Shown here: positions 25,729 through 35,653 of the stretch, in pieces
How the letters are laid out: each line of letters begins with the position of its first letter
Numbering within the stretch: position 1 is the first letter of the stretch
Assembly (NCBI GenBank): GCA_040381075.1
Contig: JBEIHX010000025.1
Span: 1 to 54,460 of the forward strand
Length of the DNA stretch: 54,460 nucleotides
From: JBEIHX01 sp040381075
GTDB lineage: Bacteria; Pseudomonadota; Alphaproteobacteria; Caulobacterales; Aquidulcibacteraceae
Reading direction: 5' to 3'
Position numbers and translations under genes: made by a program
Notes under the pieces: model-generated
What the model saw: the letters and a program-made list of their open reading frames with translations, nothing else
Databases searched by the model: none
Told to the model about the DNA's origin: nothing

Positions 25729-26688
25729 ATGGCCCGCCGCAAGAAAGGCAAGGACGTCCACGGGTGGTTCGTCCTGGACAAGCCCTACGACTTGACCTCG
25801 ACCGACGCCGTCGCCCGCGTGCGCCGGCTGTTCGACGCCCGAAAGGCCGGTCACGCCGGCACGCTGGACCCGCTGGCGACCGGCATTCTGCCGATCGCCC
25901 TCGGCGAGGCGACCAAGACCGTGGCGTGGCTGATGGAGACGGAAAAGGTCTACCGCTTCACCATCGCCTGGGGAGTCTCAACCGACAGCCAGGACGCGGA
26001 GGGTCGCGAGATCGCCCGGTCTGACGCGCGTCCGGCGCCGGAAGCGATCGCCGCCGCCCTGCCCCGCTATGAGGGGGAGATCGAGCAGATCCCGCCGGCT
26101 TTCTCAGCCATCAAGGTGGATGGCGCGCGCGCCTATGACCTGGCGCGCGGCGGAGAGACCGTGGCCCTGGCGCCGCGCCGCGTGACGCTCCACGCCATCC
26201 GCCTGGTGGATGCGCCCTCGCCCGACGCTGCAACGCTGGAGGTTCGCTGCGGCAAGGGCTTCTACATCCGCGCCCTGGTCCGCGATCTGGCCCGGGACCT
26301 GGGCTGCGAGGGGCATGTGTCGATGCTGCGCCGCACCGCCGTAGGGCCCTTCACGGAGGCGATGAGCCACACGCTCGACGACGCCGCCCGGATCGTGTAT
26401 GAGGCTGACGCGTCAAAGCTTCTTCGACCCATCGAGACCGCGCTGGACGACATCCCGGCGGTGGCCGTCGACGGTGAGGAAGCCTCGAGCTTGAGGCAGG
26501 GACGCGCGATCGTCCTCCTTCCCCATCAAGTCGAGGCGTTGCGTGCGAAACGCCGTCCCCGCCTGATTGACGGGGCGGACATGTCGCGCGCCGCGCTTGC
26601 GACCTGGCGGGGCCGGGCCATCGCCTTGGGCGACGTGCGGGCGGGTCGTTTTGAACCGTTCCGCGTTTTTCAGACCGAAGTGGAGTGA
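25729..26688 (+). CDS. truB: tRNA pseudouridine-55 synthase TruB
   Basis: 319 residues from ATG 25729 (MARRKKGKDVHGWFVLDKP). The catalytic aspartate is Asp47 in HAGTLDPLATG, followed by KVYRF, QIPPAFSAIKVDGARAY and the GFYIRALVRDL segment. It makes pseudouridine 55 in the T-loop of tRNAs. An upstream in-frame extension of 47 residues is Cys/Arg-rich and unconserved. The stop is four bases before the rpsO start. Confidence 0.96.
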   Translation: MARRKKGKDVHGWFVLDKPYDLTSTDAVARVRRLFDARKAGHAGTLDPLATGILPIALGEATKTVAWLMETEKVYRFTIAWGVSTDSQDAEGREIARSDARPAPEAIAAALPRYEGEIEQIPPAFSAIKVDGARAYDLARGGETVALAPRRVTLHAIRLVDAPSPDAATLEVRCGKGFYIRALVRDLARDLGCEGHVSMLRRTAVGPFTEAMSHTLDDAARIVYEADASKLLRPIETALDDIPAVAVDGEEASSLRQGRAIVLLPHQVEALRAKRRPRLIDGADMSRAALATWRGRAIALGDVRAGRFEPFRVFQTEVE

Positions 26689-26692
26689 TACG

Positions 26693-26962
26693 ATGTCGAT
26701 CACGGCCGAACGCAAAGCCGCATTGATCCAGGAACATGCCCGCAAGGCCGGCGACACCGGCTCGCCGGAGGTTCAGGTCGCGATCCTGTCCGAACGGATC
26801 TCGAACCTGACCGAGCACTTCAAGGACCACAAGAAGGACAACCACTCCCGGCGCGGCCTCCTGAAGATGGTCGCCCAGCGCCGCGTGCTCCTCGATTATC
26901 TCAAGAAAATCGACGAAACCCGCTACAGGGCGATCGTCGAGCGACTGGGTCTGCGGCGCTAA
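26693..26962 (+). CDS. rpsO: 30S ribosomal protein S15
   Basis: 89 residues, the standard length, with the family segments DTGSPEVQVAILSERI, LTEHFKDHKKDNHSRRGLL and RRVLLDYLKK. It binds the central domain of 16S rRNA. GGAGTGATACG ahead of the ATG lies partly in the truB stop region, so the two are coupled. A strong terminator follows. Confidence 0.98.
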   Translation: MSITAERKAALIQEHARKAGDTGSPEVQVAILSERISNLTEHFKDHKKDNHSRRGLLKMVAQRRVLLDYLKKIDETRYRAIVERLGLRR

Positions 26963-26981
26963 TCCGCAGACGGATCGGTTG

Positions 26982-27008
26982 GGGGCGGCTGTCTCAGCCG
27001 CCCCTTTT
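26982..27008 (+). terminator. Intrinsic terminator after rpsO
   Basis: GGGGCGGCT (26982-26990) pairs with AGCCGCCCC (26996-27004) around GTCTC, followed by TTTT. In many bacteria partial termination here sets the rpsO to pnp ratio. Confidence 0.85.
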
Positions 27009-27143
27009 CGCACAGGGCCGGCCCCGATCCCCGTCCCGCGCCGCCGTTCAGGGGGACGGCGCGCTTCCCAAGGCCGCGGCCCAACCAGGAAAACCGGGCC
27101 GCTTGGACGCCGCGCGAAGGCGCGCGCCGTCCGGAGACCGCAC

Positions 27144-29363
27144 ATGTTCGATATCAAGACCGTTTCCATTGACTGGGCGGGGCGCAAGCTCACGCTCGAA
27201 ACCGGCCGCATGGCGCGCCAGGCCACCGGCGCCGTCTACGCGAGCTATGGCGACACCAGCCTGCTCGCGACCGTGGTCGGCATGAAAGAACCGAAGCCCG
27301 GCCAGGATTTCTTTCCGCTGACCGTCAATTACCAGGAAAAGTTCTACGCAGCCGGTCGCATTCCGGGCGGCTACTTCAAGCGCGAAGGCCGGCCGACAGA
27401 GCGCGAGACGCTGATCTCGCGTCTGATCGACCGCCCGATCCGTCCGCTGTTTCCCGACGGCTTCAAGAATGAAGTCCAGGTGGTGATCAACGTGTTCTCC
27501 TACGACCAGGAGAACGATCCCGACATTCTCGCCATGATCGCCGCCTCTGCGGCCCTGACGCTGTCAGGCGTGCCCTTCCTCGGCCCGATCGGCGCAGCGC
27601 GCATCGGCTGGATCAACGGCGCGCCGGTTCTCAATCCGACGATGGCGCAGATGAAGGACAGCGATCTCGACCTCGTCATCGCCGGTACGGCCGAAGCGGT
27701 GATGATGGTGGAATCGGAAGCGCGCGAGCTGTCGGAAGCCGACATGCTCACCGCAGTGATGACAGGCCACCGGGGCTTCCAGCCGGTCATCAACGCGATC
27801 ATCGACCTGGCGGCGCAGGCGGCCAAGGACCCGTGGGACTTCCAGCCCAAGGACCGCTCGGGTGAAACCCGCCGGGTGAAGGACCTCATCGGCGCAGATC
27901 TCGACGCCGCCTATCGGATTTCCAGGAAGGAAGAGCGCTATGCCGCCGTCGGCGCCGCGCGCGACAAGGGCGCAGCCGCCCTGGTGAAGTCCGAGGCGAA
28001 CCCCGGCGGGATCGAGGCCAACGTCTACAAGGAGATCTTCAAGGCCGTCGAAAGCGACATCGTGCGCACCGCGATCGTGAAGGAAAAGCGGCGCATCGAC
28101 GGGCGCCCGGTCGACCAGGTGCGCCCGATCCAGACCTATGTCGGCGTTCTGCCGCGCACCCATGGCTCAGCCCTGTTCACCCGCGGCGAAACGCAGGCGC
28201 TGTGTGTCGCCACGCTGGGAACGGCCGAGGACGAACAATTCGTCGACGGACTGGAGGGAACCTCCAAGCAGCGCTTCATGCTGCACTACAACTTCCCCCC
28301 CTTCTCGGTCGGCGAGGCAGGGCGCATGGGCGGGCCGGGCCGGCGCGAAATCGGGCATGGCAAACTCGCCTGGCGGGCGCTGCAGGCCGTTCTGCCGAAG
28401 CCCGAGGAATTCCCCTACACCATCCGCATCGTGTCGGAGATCCTGGAGTCGAACGGATCGTCCTCCATGGCCACTGTCTGCGGCGGCTCGCTCGCCCTGA
28501 TGGACGCCGGCGCGCCGCTGAAGTCGCCGGTCGCCGGCATCGCCATGGGCCTCATCAAGGAGGATTATGGCTACGAAGTCCTGTCGGACATTCTCGGGGA
28601 TGAAGACCACCTCGGCGACATGGACTTCAAGGTGGCGGGCACCGAGAAGGGCGTCACTGCGCTGCAGATGGACATCAAGATCGCGGGCATTACCGAGGAG
28701 ATCATGCAGGTTGCGCTTGAGCGCGCGCTCAGGGGCCGCATGCACATCCTCGGCGAAATGAACAAGGCGCTCGCCACGCCGCGCAGCGAACTCGGCGCGC
28801 ATGCGCCGCGGATCGTGCAGTTCCAGATCGCCACGGACAAGATCCGCGAAGTCATCGGCTCCGGGGGCAAGGTGATCCGCGAGATCGTGGAGAAGACCGG
28901 GGCGAAGGTGAACATTGAGGATGACGGCACGGTCAAGGTGGCGGCCGCGGAAGCGGAGAAGATCGACGCCGCCGTCAAGTGGATCAAGTCCATCGCGATG
29001 GATCCCGAAGTCGGGGCCATCTACGACGGCAAGGTCGTCAAGGTCATGGAGTTCGGCGCCTTCGTGAACTTCTTCGGCGCGAAGGACGGGCTTGTGCACA
29101 TCTCCGAACTGGCGCCGCACCGCGTCGGCAAGGTGAGCGACATCGTCAATGAGGGCGATGCGGTCAAGGTGAAGCTGCTTGGCTTCGATGATCGCGGCAA
29201 GGTGCGCCTGTCCATGAAGATGGTCGACCAGGCCACGGGCGAGGAAATCGCCCTGCCGCCGCGCGGCGAAGGCGAAGGCGAGGATCGCGGCGAGCGACCC
29301 GAACGCGGCGAGCGCCGCGAGCGTCGCGATCGCCGCCCGCGCCGGGACGACGCGGCCGACTGA
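27144..29363 (+). CDS. pnp: Polyribonucleotide nucleotidyltransferase (PNPase)
   Basis: 739 residues from ATG 27144. Two RNase PH domains (about 10-230 and 310-545), with FFPLTVNYQEKFYAAGRIPGGYFKREGRP and the SNGSSSMATVCGGSLALMDAG active-site region, a KH domain (VIGSGGKVIREIVEKTGAKVNIEDDG) and an S1 domain (GKVVKVMEFGAFVNFFG). It degrades RNA 3' to 5' phosphorolytically in the degradosome. The Arg/Glu-rich tail after S1 is typical of alphaproteobacteria. Confidence 0.98.
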   Translation: MFDIKTVSIDWAGRKLTLETGRMARQATGAVYASYGDTSLLATVVGMKEPKPGQDFFPLTVNYQEKFYAAGRIPGGYFKREGRPTERETLISRLIDRPIRPLFPDGFKNEVQVVINVFSYDQENDPDILAMIAASAALTLSGVPFLGPIGAARIGWINGAPVLNPTMAQMKDSDLDLVIAGTAEAVMMVESEARELSEADMLTAVMTGHRGFQPVINAIIDLAAQAAKDPWDFQPKDRSGETRRVKDLIGADLDAAYRISRKEERYAAVGAARDKGAAALVKSEANPGGIEANVYKEIFKAVESDIVRTAIVKEKRRIDGRPVDQVRPIQTYVGVLPRTHGSALFTRGETQALCVATLGTAEDEQFVDGLEGTSKQRFMLHYNFPPFSVGEAGRMGGPGRREIGHGKLAWRALQAVLPKPEEFPYTIRIVSEILESNGSSSMATVCGGSLALMDAGAPLKSPVAGIAMGLIKEDYGYEVLSDILGDEDHLGDMDFKVAGTEKGVTALQMDIKIAGITEEIMQVALERALRGRMHILGEMNKALATPRSELGAHAPRIVQFQIATDKIREVIGSGGKVIREIVEKTGAKVNIEDDGTVKVAAAEAEKIDAAVKWIKSIAMDPEVGAIYDGKVVKVMEFGAFVNFFGAKDGLVHISELAPHRVGKVSDIVNEGDAVKVKLLGFDDRGKVRLSMKMVDQATGEEIALPPRGEGEGEDRGERPERGERRERRDRRPRRDDAAD

Positions 29364-29422
29364 GCCTGGCCGGTCAGGCCTGACACAGCAGCCCGGACGA
29401 GCTGCGGTCAGCTCCACGAAAC

Positions 29423-29455
29423 ACGCCTCCATGCAGCCCTGCATGGAGGCGTTTT
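29423..29455. terminator. Bidirectional terminator between pnp and mutS
   Basis: A perfect 13-bp inverted repeat, ACGCCTCCATGCA (29423-29435) and TGCATGGAGGCGT (29440-29452), with loop GCCC and a following TTTT serves pnp. Its end coincides with the mutS stop codon (29455-29457), so mutS translation runs into it. Confidence 0.85.
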
Positions 29456-29475
29456 CATGATGGAGGCGTTTTCAC
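29442..29475. repeat. 17-bp tandem repeat x2
   Basis: ATGGAGGCGTTTTCATG and a near-copy ATGGAGGCGTTTTCACA stand in direct succession. They duplicate the 3' arm and T-run of the pnp terminator and carry the last codons of mutS. Confidence 0.85.
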
Positions 29476-32220
29476 ATCAGGCCCGCGCGCCGCGGACTGG
29501 CGAAGGACGCCGCCGCCGGCCTGGCCGGCGTCAGACTGGGACAGCATGGTCTTGAGGCGGAAGATCAGGTCGAGGGCCTCGCGCGGCGTCAGCCCATCGG
29601 GATCGATGTCCCTGAGCAGCGCCTCTATTCCGCTTGTCGTCAGCGCCGGCGCCGGGTCGGGCTCGGCGGCCAGCACCTGAAACAGGGGCAATTCGGCTGC
29701 GGACTGGCCCTGGCGCCCGCGCGACTCAAGCCGGCGCAGCACCTCCTGGGCGCGCACAACCGCCGCCGCGGGAAGCCCGGCGAGCTTCGCGACCTGGATC
29801 CCATAGGAGCGATCGGCCGGGCCCGGACACACCTCATGCAGGAACACCAGATCGCCGCGCCATTCCCTGGCGCGCAGGCTGGCGTTGGCGCAGGCTGCGA
29901 GACGGTCGGCGAGCGCTGTCAGTTCATGGCAGTGGGTGGCGAACAGCGCGCGCGCCCGGTTGACGTCATGCAGGTGTTCAGCCGTCGCCCAGGCGATCGC
30001 GAGCCCGTCATAGGTGGCGGTGCCGCGCCCGATTTCGTCGAGGATGACAAAGGCGCGCGGTCCGGCCTGGGTCAGGATCGCCGCGGTTTCGATCATCTCG
30101 GCCATGAACGTGGACCGCCCGCGGGCGAGATCGTCGCCCGCCCCGACCCGTGAAAAGACCCGGTCCGCGACGCCGGCGCGGAACGCCGCCGCCGGCACGA
30201 ACAGACCAGCCTGCGCGAGGATGAGCAGCAGCGCGTTCTGGCGCAGATATGTGGACTTGCCGGCCATGTTGGGCCCGGTCAGGATCACCAGGCGCGCCCC
30301 GGTCGACCCGGCGCCGTCGAGACGGCAGTCATTCGCCGTGAAACCCTCGCCCTTCGCCTTGAGCGCCTGCTCCACGACCGGATGGCGCGCGCCCTCGGCA
30401 TGAAAGCCGAAGCCGGCGTCGAGCTGCGGGCGCGCCGCCCCCGTCTGCAGCGCCCACGCTGCGACGCCAGCGGCCACATCAAGCGTCGCGAGCGCTTCAG
30501 CGGCGGCCAGCAGGCCCTGGCTCGCGGCGCTGATCCGGCTGCAGAATGCCTCAAACAGCGCGAGTTCGCGCGCCAGCGCCTCATCACCGGCGCGCGCGAT
30601 CCGGCGGTCGAGGTCAGCCAGCGCCTCCGTGGTGAAGCGCACCGCCTGGGGCAGGGTCTGGCGATGAATGAACCGGGCGTTCCATGGCGGCTGGAGCAAT
30701 GTCTCGCCATGCCGGGCGGACGCCTCGATGTGATAGCCGAGGACGTTGTTGTGCCTGATCTTCAGTGCAAGGCCGGTCTCCTGCGCGTAGTCCGCCTGCA
30801 GTCCGGCGACGATGCGCCGCGCGTCGTCGCGCAGCGCCCGCGTTTCATCGAGCACCGGGTCGAAGCCCGCCGCGATGAACCCGCCGTCGCGCGCAGCCGC
30901 CGGGAGCTCGCCGGCCAGCGCGCGCGCCAGGTCCAGACACACCGCCTGCAGCTCCGGATTTCCGGCCAGGAGAAGATCGCGCGCTGCTGCGCCAAGTTCG
31001 GCCGGCGCGTCCTGCAACCCGCGCGCGCCCAGCCGGCTGACCGCGCGATCGCCTGCTTCCAGCGTCGTGCGGATCGCGGCGAGATCGCGCGGGTGGGCGC
31101 GACGCAGGGCCACGCGCGACACCGCGCGCGCCAGGTCGCCGGCCGTGCTGAGCTCCCGGCGCACGCTGTCGCACAGGTCCGGGTCGTCGACAAAATACGC
31201 GACGCTGTCGAGCCGCTCCTCAATCGCGGCGACATCGACCAGCGGGCGCGCCAGCCGGTCGGCAAGCAGGCGCGCGCCCGCCGAGGTGACAGTGCGGTCG
31301 ATGGCGGCCAGCAGGGAGCCTGCGCGTTCGCCGCGCTGCGTGCGGTCGATCTCGAGGCTTGCCCGGGTCGCGGGATCGATCGCCATGTGCTGGCCGGCCT
31401 CGCGCCGGCGCGGCGGGCGCAGGTGCGGGGAGCCGCCCGCCTGCGTGAGCGTCACATAGTCAACGAGCAGGCCGAGCGCGGAGAGCTCGGCCCGGCTGAA
31501 GGTCCCGAATGCATCCAGTGAGGCGACGCCGAAGACGGCTTTCAGTCGCGCCTCCGCCCCGCCCGGGTCAGCCTTGACCGCCGGCAATGGCGTGAGGGCG
31601 ACCCCGCCCGACGCCGCAAGCTCGGCGAAGTCCGGCCGGCTGAGCTCGCGATCGACCGCCAGGATCTCGCGCGGCGCAAGCGCGGCGAGATCCTCGCCCA
31701 GCCGGGCGGGGCTCGTCGCCATCACCGCAAGATCGCCCGTGGACACATCCGCCCAGGCAATGGCGGCCTCGGCGCCGCCGGCGGCGAAACCGACCGCGGC
31801 GAGGCGATTGGCGGCGCGGCCCTCGAGCAGCGCGTCCTCGGTGATCGTGCCGGGCGTGACCAGCCGGACGACGTCGCGGCGCACAATCGACCTGGCCCCG
31901 CGCCGGCGCGCCTCGGCGGGATCCTCCATCTGTTCGCCGACCGCGACCCGGAAGCCGGCCCGGATGAGCTTCGCCAGGTAGTGCTCGGCCGTCGCCACCG
32001 GCACGCCGCACATTGGAATGTCCTCGCCGGCGTGCTGCCCGCGTCGGGTCAGCGCAATCTCGAGAGCCGCCGCCGCGCGCACTGCGTCATCGAAAAAGAG
32101 CTCGTAAAAATCGCCCATGCGAAAGAACAGGAGCGCGTCGGGGTGGCGCGCCTTCAGGTCCAGATACTGCGCCATGACCGGGGTGGCGCCGCCAGCCGGT
32201 TTCGCCGCTGCATCCTCCAA
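29455..32220 (-). CDS. mutS: DNA mismatch repair protein MutS
   Basis: About 921 residues. The mismatch-reading motif GDFYELFF carries the Phe-x-Glu pair, then come the connector, lever and clamp regions, and the ATPase with Walker A TGPNMAGKST, the DEIGRGTATYDG Walker B region and ATHCHELT. It recognises base mismatches and recruits MutL. The start is chosen as TTG 32220 because AGGGAGGGG lies 3-11 bases upstream and the product keeps ATPVMAQYL. A TTG at 32301 or ATG at 32175 are alternatives. Its final codons come from a tandem repeat. Confidence 0.95.
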   Translation of the reverse strand: MEDAAAKPAGGATPVMAQYLDLKARHPDALLFFRMGDFYELFFDDAVRAAAALEIALTRRGQHAGEDIPMCGVPVATAEHYLAKLIRAGFRVAVGEQMEDPAEARRRGARSIVRRDVVRLVTPGTITEDALLEGRAANRLAAVGFAAGGAEAAIAWADVSTGDLAVMATSPARLGEDLAALAPREILAVDRELSRPDFAELAASGGVALTPLPAVKADPGGAEARLKAVFGVASLDAFGTFSRAELSALGLLVDYVTLTQAGGSPHLRPPRRREAGQHMAIDPATRASLEIDRTQRGERAGSLLAAIDRTVTSAGARLLADRLARPLVDVAAIEERLDSVAYFVDDPDLCDSVRRELSTAGDLARAVSRVALRRAHPRDLAAIRTTLEAGDRAVSRLGARGLQDAPAELGAAARDLLLAGNPELQAVCLDLARALAGELPAAARDGGFIAAGFDPVLDETRALRDDARRIVAGLQADYAQETGLALKIRHNNVLGYHIEASARHGETLLQPPWNARFIHRQTLPQAVRFTTEALADLDRRIARAGDEALARELALFEAFCSRISAASQGLLAAAEALATLDVAAGVAAWALQTGAARPQLDAGFGFHAEGARHPVVEQALKAKGEGFTANDCRLDGAGSTGARLVILTGPNMAGKSTYLRQNALLLILAQAGLFVPAAAFRAGVADRVFSRVGAGDDLARGRSTFMAEMIETAAILTQAGPRAFVILDEIGRGTATYDGLAIAWATAEHLHDVNRARALFATHCHELTALADRLAACANASLRAREWRGDLVFLHEVCPGPADRSYGIQVAKLAGLPAAAVVRAQEVLRRLESRGRQGQSAAELPLFQVLAAEPDPAPALTTSGIEALLRDIDPDGLTPREALDLIFRLKTMLSQSDAGQAGGGVLRQSAARGPDVKTPPS

Positions 32221-32383
32221 GCGCCCCTCCCTCGCCGCCCTGCGCCCCGCCGCCGCCAGATCTGCCAGCGGCGTTCCTGCGTCTTCTACAGGCGTTCGCA
32301 AGGCAAGTTCCAGCGCGCTTGCCCGGATAGGCGAGGCTCTCTAGGCTCGCTGCTCCTCTCCCAGCTGTGAGACCACGCGTTCC

Positions 32384-34669
32384 ATGAGCACCGACAGGCC
32401 GTCATTCACTGACGAAGAAGCGCTGGCGTTCCATCGCTACCCGACGCCCGGCAAACTGTCGGTGACCCCGACAAAGCCGATGGCGACCCAGCGCGATCTG
32501 TCGCTGGCCTATTCTCCCGGAGTGGCCGCGCCCGTCCAGGCGATCGCGGCCGATCCGGATCGGGCCTACGACTACACATCAAAGGGCAATCTCGTCGCCG
32601 TGATCTCCAACGGCACGGCGATCCTGGGCCTTGGCGATCTCGGCGCGCTGGCCTCAAAACCGGTGATGGAAGGCAAGAGCGTTCTCTTCAAGCGCTTCGC
32701 GGATGTCGACTCGATCGACATCGAGGTGATGTCGCGCGACGTTGAGGAGATCATCAGCACCGTGCGCAATATCGCCCCGACCTTTGGCGGGGTGAACCTT
32801 GAGGACATCAAGGCGCCGGAATGCTTCATCATTGAAAGCCGGCTGCGCGACGAATGCGACATTCCGGTGTTTCATGACGACCAGCACGGAACCGCCATCA
32901 TCGCGGCGGCCGGACTCATGAACGCCTGCGAGATCACCGGGCGCGAGATGGCTGACCTCAAGGTCGTGGTGAACGGGGCCGGCGCGGCGGGTCTGTCCTG
33001 CATCAGCCTGATCAAGATGCTGGGCGTCCGGCATGACAACGTGATCGTGTGCGACCGCGCCGGCGTCGTCTACAAGGGACGCCCCCATGGCATGGATCAG
33101 TTCAAGGCCGCGCATGCTGTCGACACCCGGCTGCGCACCCTGGCCGAGGCGATGCAGGGTGCGGATGTGTTCATGGGCCTGTCGGTGGCGCGGGCCGTGA
33201 CCCAGGACATGGTCAGATCCATGGCCGCCAGACCGATCATCTTCGCCATGGCCAACCCCGATCCCGAGATCCTGCCGGAGGAGGTGATGGCGGTGCGCAC
33301 CGACGCCATCATCGCCACCGGGCGCAGCGACTACCCCAACCAGGTCAACAATGTTCTGGGCTTTCCCTACATTTTCCGCGGCGCCCTCGACGTGCGCGCC
33401 CGCACGATCAACGAGGAGATGAAACTGGCGGCTGCGCGCGCCCTCGCCGAGCTCGCAAAGGAGGACGTTCCCGACGAGGTGGCGGCGGCCTATTCAGGCA
33501 AGCGCCCGCAATTCGGGCCTGACTACATCATTCCGGCGCCGTTTGATCCGCGCCTGATCAGCTATATTCCGCCCTTCGTTGCGCAGGCGGCGATGGAGAC
33601 GGGCGTCGCCCGGCGCCCGATCACGGACATGGACGCCTACCGGCATTCCCTGGCCGCGCGTCTGGACCCGACCGCCTCGTTTCTGCAGCGCATCCAGGGC
33701 GCGGTCCGGCGCAATCCGCGCACCATGGTCTTCGCCGAAGGCGAAGAACCCTCCGTGATCCGCGCGGCTTACGCCTATCAGAGCCAGGGTTTCGGCCAGG
33801 CTGTTCTGGTCGGGCGCGAGGACCAGGTCGCCCGCACCATGGCGCTGGTCGGCGTCGAGCCGGAAGACGCCGGTTTCAGGGTGGTGAACGCCCGCCTGTC
33901 AGACCGCAATCCTGCGTATACAGAGTTTCTTTACAGGCGCATGCAGCGCCAGGGCTACCTGCACCGCGACGCGCAGCGTCTCGTGAACCAGGACCGGAAC
34001 GTCTTCGCCGCATGCATGGTCGCGCTGGGCGACGCAGACGCCATGGTCACCGGCGTCACGCGCCATTTCGACGCGTCGCTGCATGATGTGCGGCTGGTGA
34101 TTGATGAGGCTCCAGGCGAGCAGGCGATCGGGGTCTCGATCATCATCTCGAGGGGCCGCACCATCTTCATCGCCGACACCAATGTCGCCGAGTTTCCGGA
34201 CTCCACGCAGATCGCCAACATTGCGGTGATGACTGCGCGCGCGGCCAAACGGTTCGGCCTCACGCCGCGCGTGGCCTTTCTGTCCTATTCGACCTTCGGC
34301 AACCCGAGCGGGGAGCGCGCGGCGCGGCTGCGCGAGGCAGTGGCGCTTCTGGATGCGCGCAGCGACGTCGATTTTGAGTATGAGGGCGAGATGGGCGCAG
34401 ACGTCGCCCTCAATCCGGATCATCGCCGGCTGTATCCGTTCTCGCGGCTGTCCGAACCGGCCAATGTGCTGATCATGCCGGCCATCCATTCGGCCTCGAT
34501 CTCGACCAAGCTGCTGGCCTCGATCGGCGGGGCCACAGTCGTCGGCCCGATCCTGCAGGGCCTGTCGGCGCCGGTGCAGATCGCATCCCTGGGCGCCGGC
34601 GTGAGTGATCTCGTCAATCTGGCGACGCTCGCGGCTTTCGACGTTCCCAAGCGCGCGCCGGCGCCATGA
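32384..34669 (+). CDS. maeB: NADP-dependent malic enzyme with PTA-like domain
   Basis: 761 residues: malic enzyme domain (about 15-440) with SLAYSPGVAAP, the FHDDQHGTA substrate site and VVNGAGAAGLS for NADP, fused to a phosphotransacetylase-like domain (about 450-761) that is usually regulatory rather than catalytic in MaeB. It makes pyruvate and NADPH from malate. The stop overlaps the dapB start (ATGA). Confidence 0.96.
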   Translation: MSTDRPSFTDEEALAFHRYPTPGKLSVTPTKPMATQRDLSLAYSPGVAAPVQAIAADPDRAYDYTSKGNLVAVISNGTAILGLGDLGALASKPVMEGKSVLFKRFADVDSIDIEVMSRDVEEIISTVRNIAPTFGGVNLEDIKAPECFIIESRLRDECDIPVFHDDQHGTAIIAAAGLMNACEITGREMADLKVVVNGAGAAGLSCISLIKMLGVRHDNVIVCDRAGVVYKGRPHGMDQFKAAHAVDTRLRTLAEAMQGADVFMGLSVARAVTQDMVRSMAARPIIFAMANPDPEILPEEVMAVRTDAIIATGRSDYPNQVNNVLGFPYIFRGALDVRARTINEEMKLAAARALAELAKEDVPDEVAAAYSGKRPQFGPDYIIPAPFDPRLISYIPPFVAQAAMETGVARRPITDMDAYRHSLAARLDPTASFLQRIQGAVRRNPRTMVFAEGEEPSVIRAAYAYQSQGFGQAVLVGREDQVARTMALVGVEPEDAGFRVVNARLSDRNPAYTEFLYRRMQRQGYLHRDAQRLVNQDRNVFAACMVALGDADAMVTGVTRHFDASLHDVRLVIDEAPGEQAIGVSIIISRGRTIFIADTNVAEFPDSTQIANIAVMTARAAKRFGLTPRVAFLSYSTFGNPSGERAARLREAVALLDARSDVDFEYEGEMGADVALNPDHRRLYPFSRLSEPANVLIMPAIHSASISTKLLASIGGATVVGPILQGLSAPVQIASLGAGVSDLVNLATLAAFDVPKRAPAP

Positions 34670-35475
34670 CGGAACCAGTGCGCATCGCCGTCGCCGGGGC
34701 GCTCGGGCGGATGGGCCGCGCCGTGGTTGACGCCGCGCTGGCGGCGGAGGACCTGCGCCTCGTCGGGGCGGCGGACCGCCCGGGCGTGGCCGCCGGCGCC
34801 ACGGGCGGGGGCGTGACCGGGCCAGGTCTGGGCGTCGCCCTTGCAGGCGATGCGCGCGAGGCCGCGCGTGACGCCGATGTGCTGATCGATTTCTCGACCG
34901 CGAGCGCGGCTGCAGCGACGGCGGCGGCGCTGTGCGAGCGCCCCGGGCTTGCCTTCGTCATCGGGGCGACCGGGTTTACCGGCCCCGAGGAGGCGGTTTT
35001 GCGCGCCGCCGCGCGCACCGCCGCCATCGTCAAGAGCGGGAACATGAGTCTCGGGGTGAACCTTCTGGCCGGTCTGGTCCGTCAGGCGGCTGACCGGCTC
35101 GGCCCGGACTGGGATATCGAGATCATCGAGGCCCACCACCGGCGGAAAGTCGACGCACCGTCCGGCACGGCGCTTCTGCTTGCCGAGGCCGCCGCACAGG
35201 GGCGTGGGGTCAAGCTGGATGAGGTGCGCCTGCCGCCGCGCGACGGGCATGCCGGCCCGCGTCCCGAGGGGGGCATCGGCTTCGCGGTCGTGCGCGCCGG
35301 GGGAATTGTCGGCGAACACGAGGTCGTGTTCGCGACCGAGACCGAAGTGCTGCGCCTCGCCCATGTCGCTGCGGATCGCAGCATCTTCGCCCGCGGCGCG
35401 CTCGCCGCTGCGCGCTGGGTCAAGGGAAGGCCGGCGGGGCTCTATTCGATGCAGGACGTGCTTGGCCTGACCTGA
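34666..35475 (+). CDS. dapB: 4-hydroxy-tetrahydrodipicolinate reductase
   Basis: 269 residues. N-terminal Rossmann motif AGALGRMGRAV (10-20), DFSTASAA, SGNMSLGVNLL, and the catalytic EAHHRRKVDAPSGTAL segment with its His pair and Lys. It catalyses the NAD(P)H-dependent step in the lysine/diaminopimelate pathway. It is translationally coupled to maeB, an unusual partner, probably just operon packing. Confidence 0.96.
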   Translation: MTEPVRIAVAGALGRMGRAVVDAALAAEDLRLVGAADRPGVAAGATGGGVTGPGLGVALAGDAREAARDADVLIDFSTASAAAATAAALCERPGLAFVIGATGFTGPEEAVLRAAARTAAIVKSGNMSLGVNLLAGLVRQAADRLGPDWDIEIIEAHHRRKVDAPSGTALLLAEAAAQGRGVKLDEVRLPPRDGHAGPRPEGGIGFAVVRAGGIVGEHEVVFATETEVLRLAHVAADRSIFARGALAAARWVKGRPAGLYSMQDVLGLT

Positions 35476-35476
35476 A

Positions 35477-35515
35477 CCGGCCCCACCCGACCCGGCCCCA
35501 CCCGACCCGGCCCGG
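35477..35515. repeat. 15-bp tandem repeat x2.6
   Basis: CCGGCCCCACCCGAC at 35477 and 35492 and a partial third copy at 35507, immediately after the dapB stop. Non-coding. Confidence 0.88.
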
Positions 35516-35653
35516 ACCTGCGCGACAGCCCGCACTGGCGCGCGCCTGCGCCGGGACCTGCGCCGCCGCAGGGTTTCCGCAGCGGCGCCTTTGGCGCCGA
35601 CGCCGCTCGCGTGGTATCGACAGCGTCACAAGAGATCTCACGGGAGGGCTGCG

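Noticed and set aside
30382..31521. Forward open frame opposite mutS
   Set aside because: Antisense to a conserved part of MutS, with no family features.
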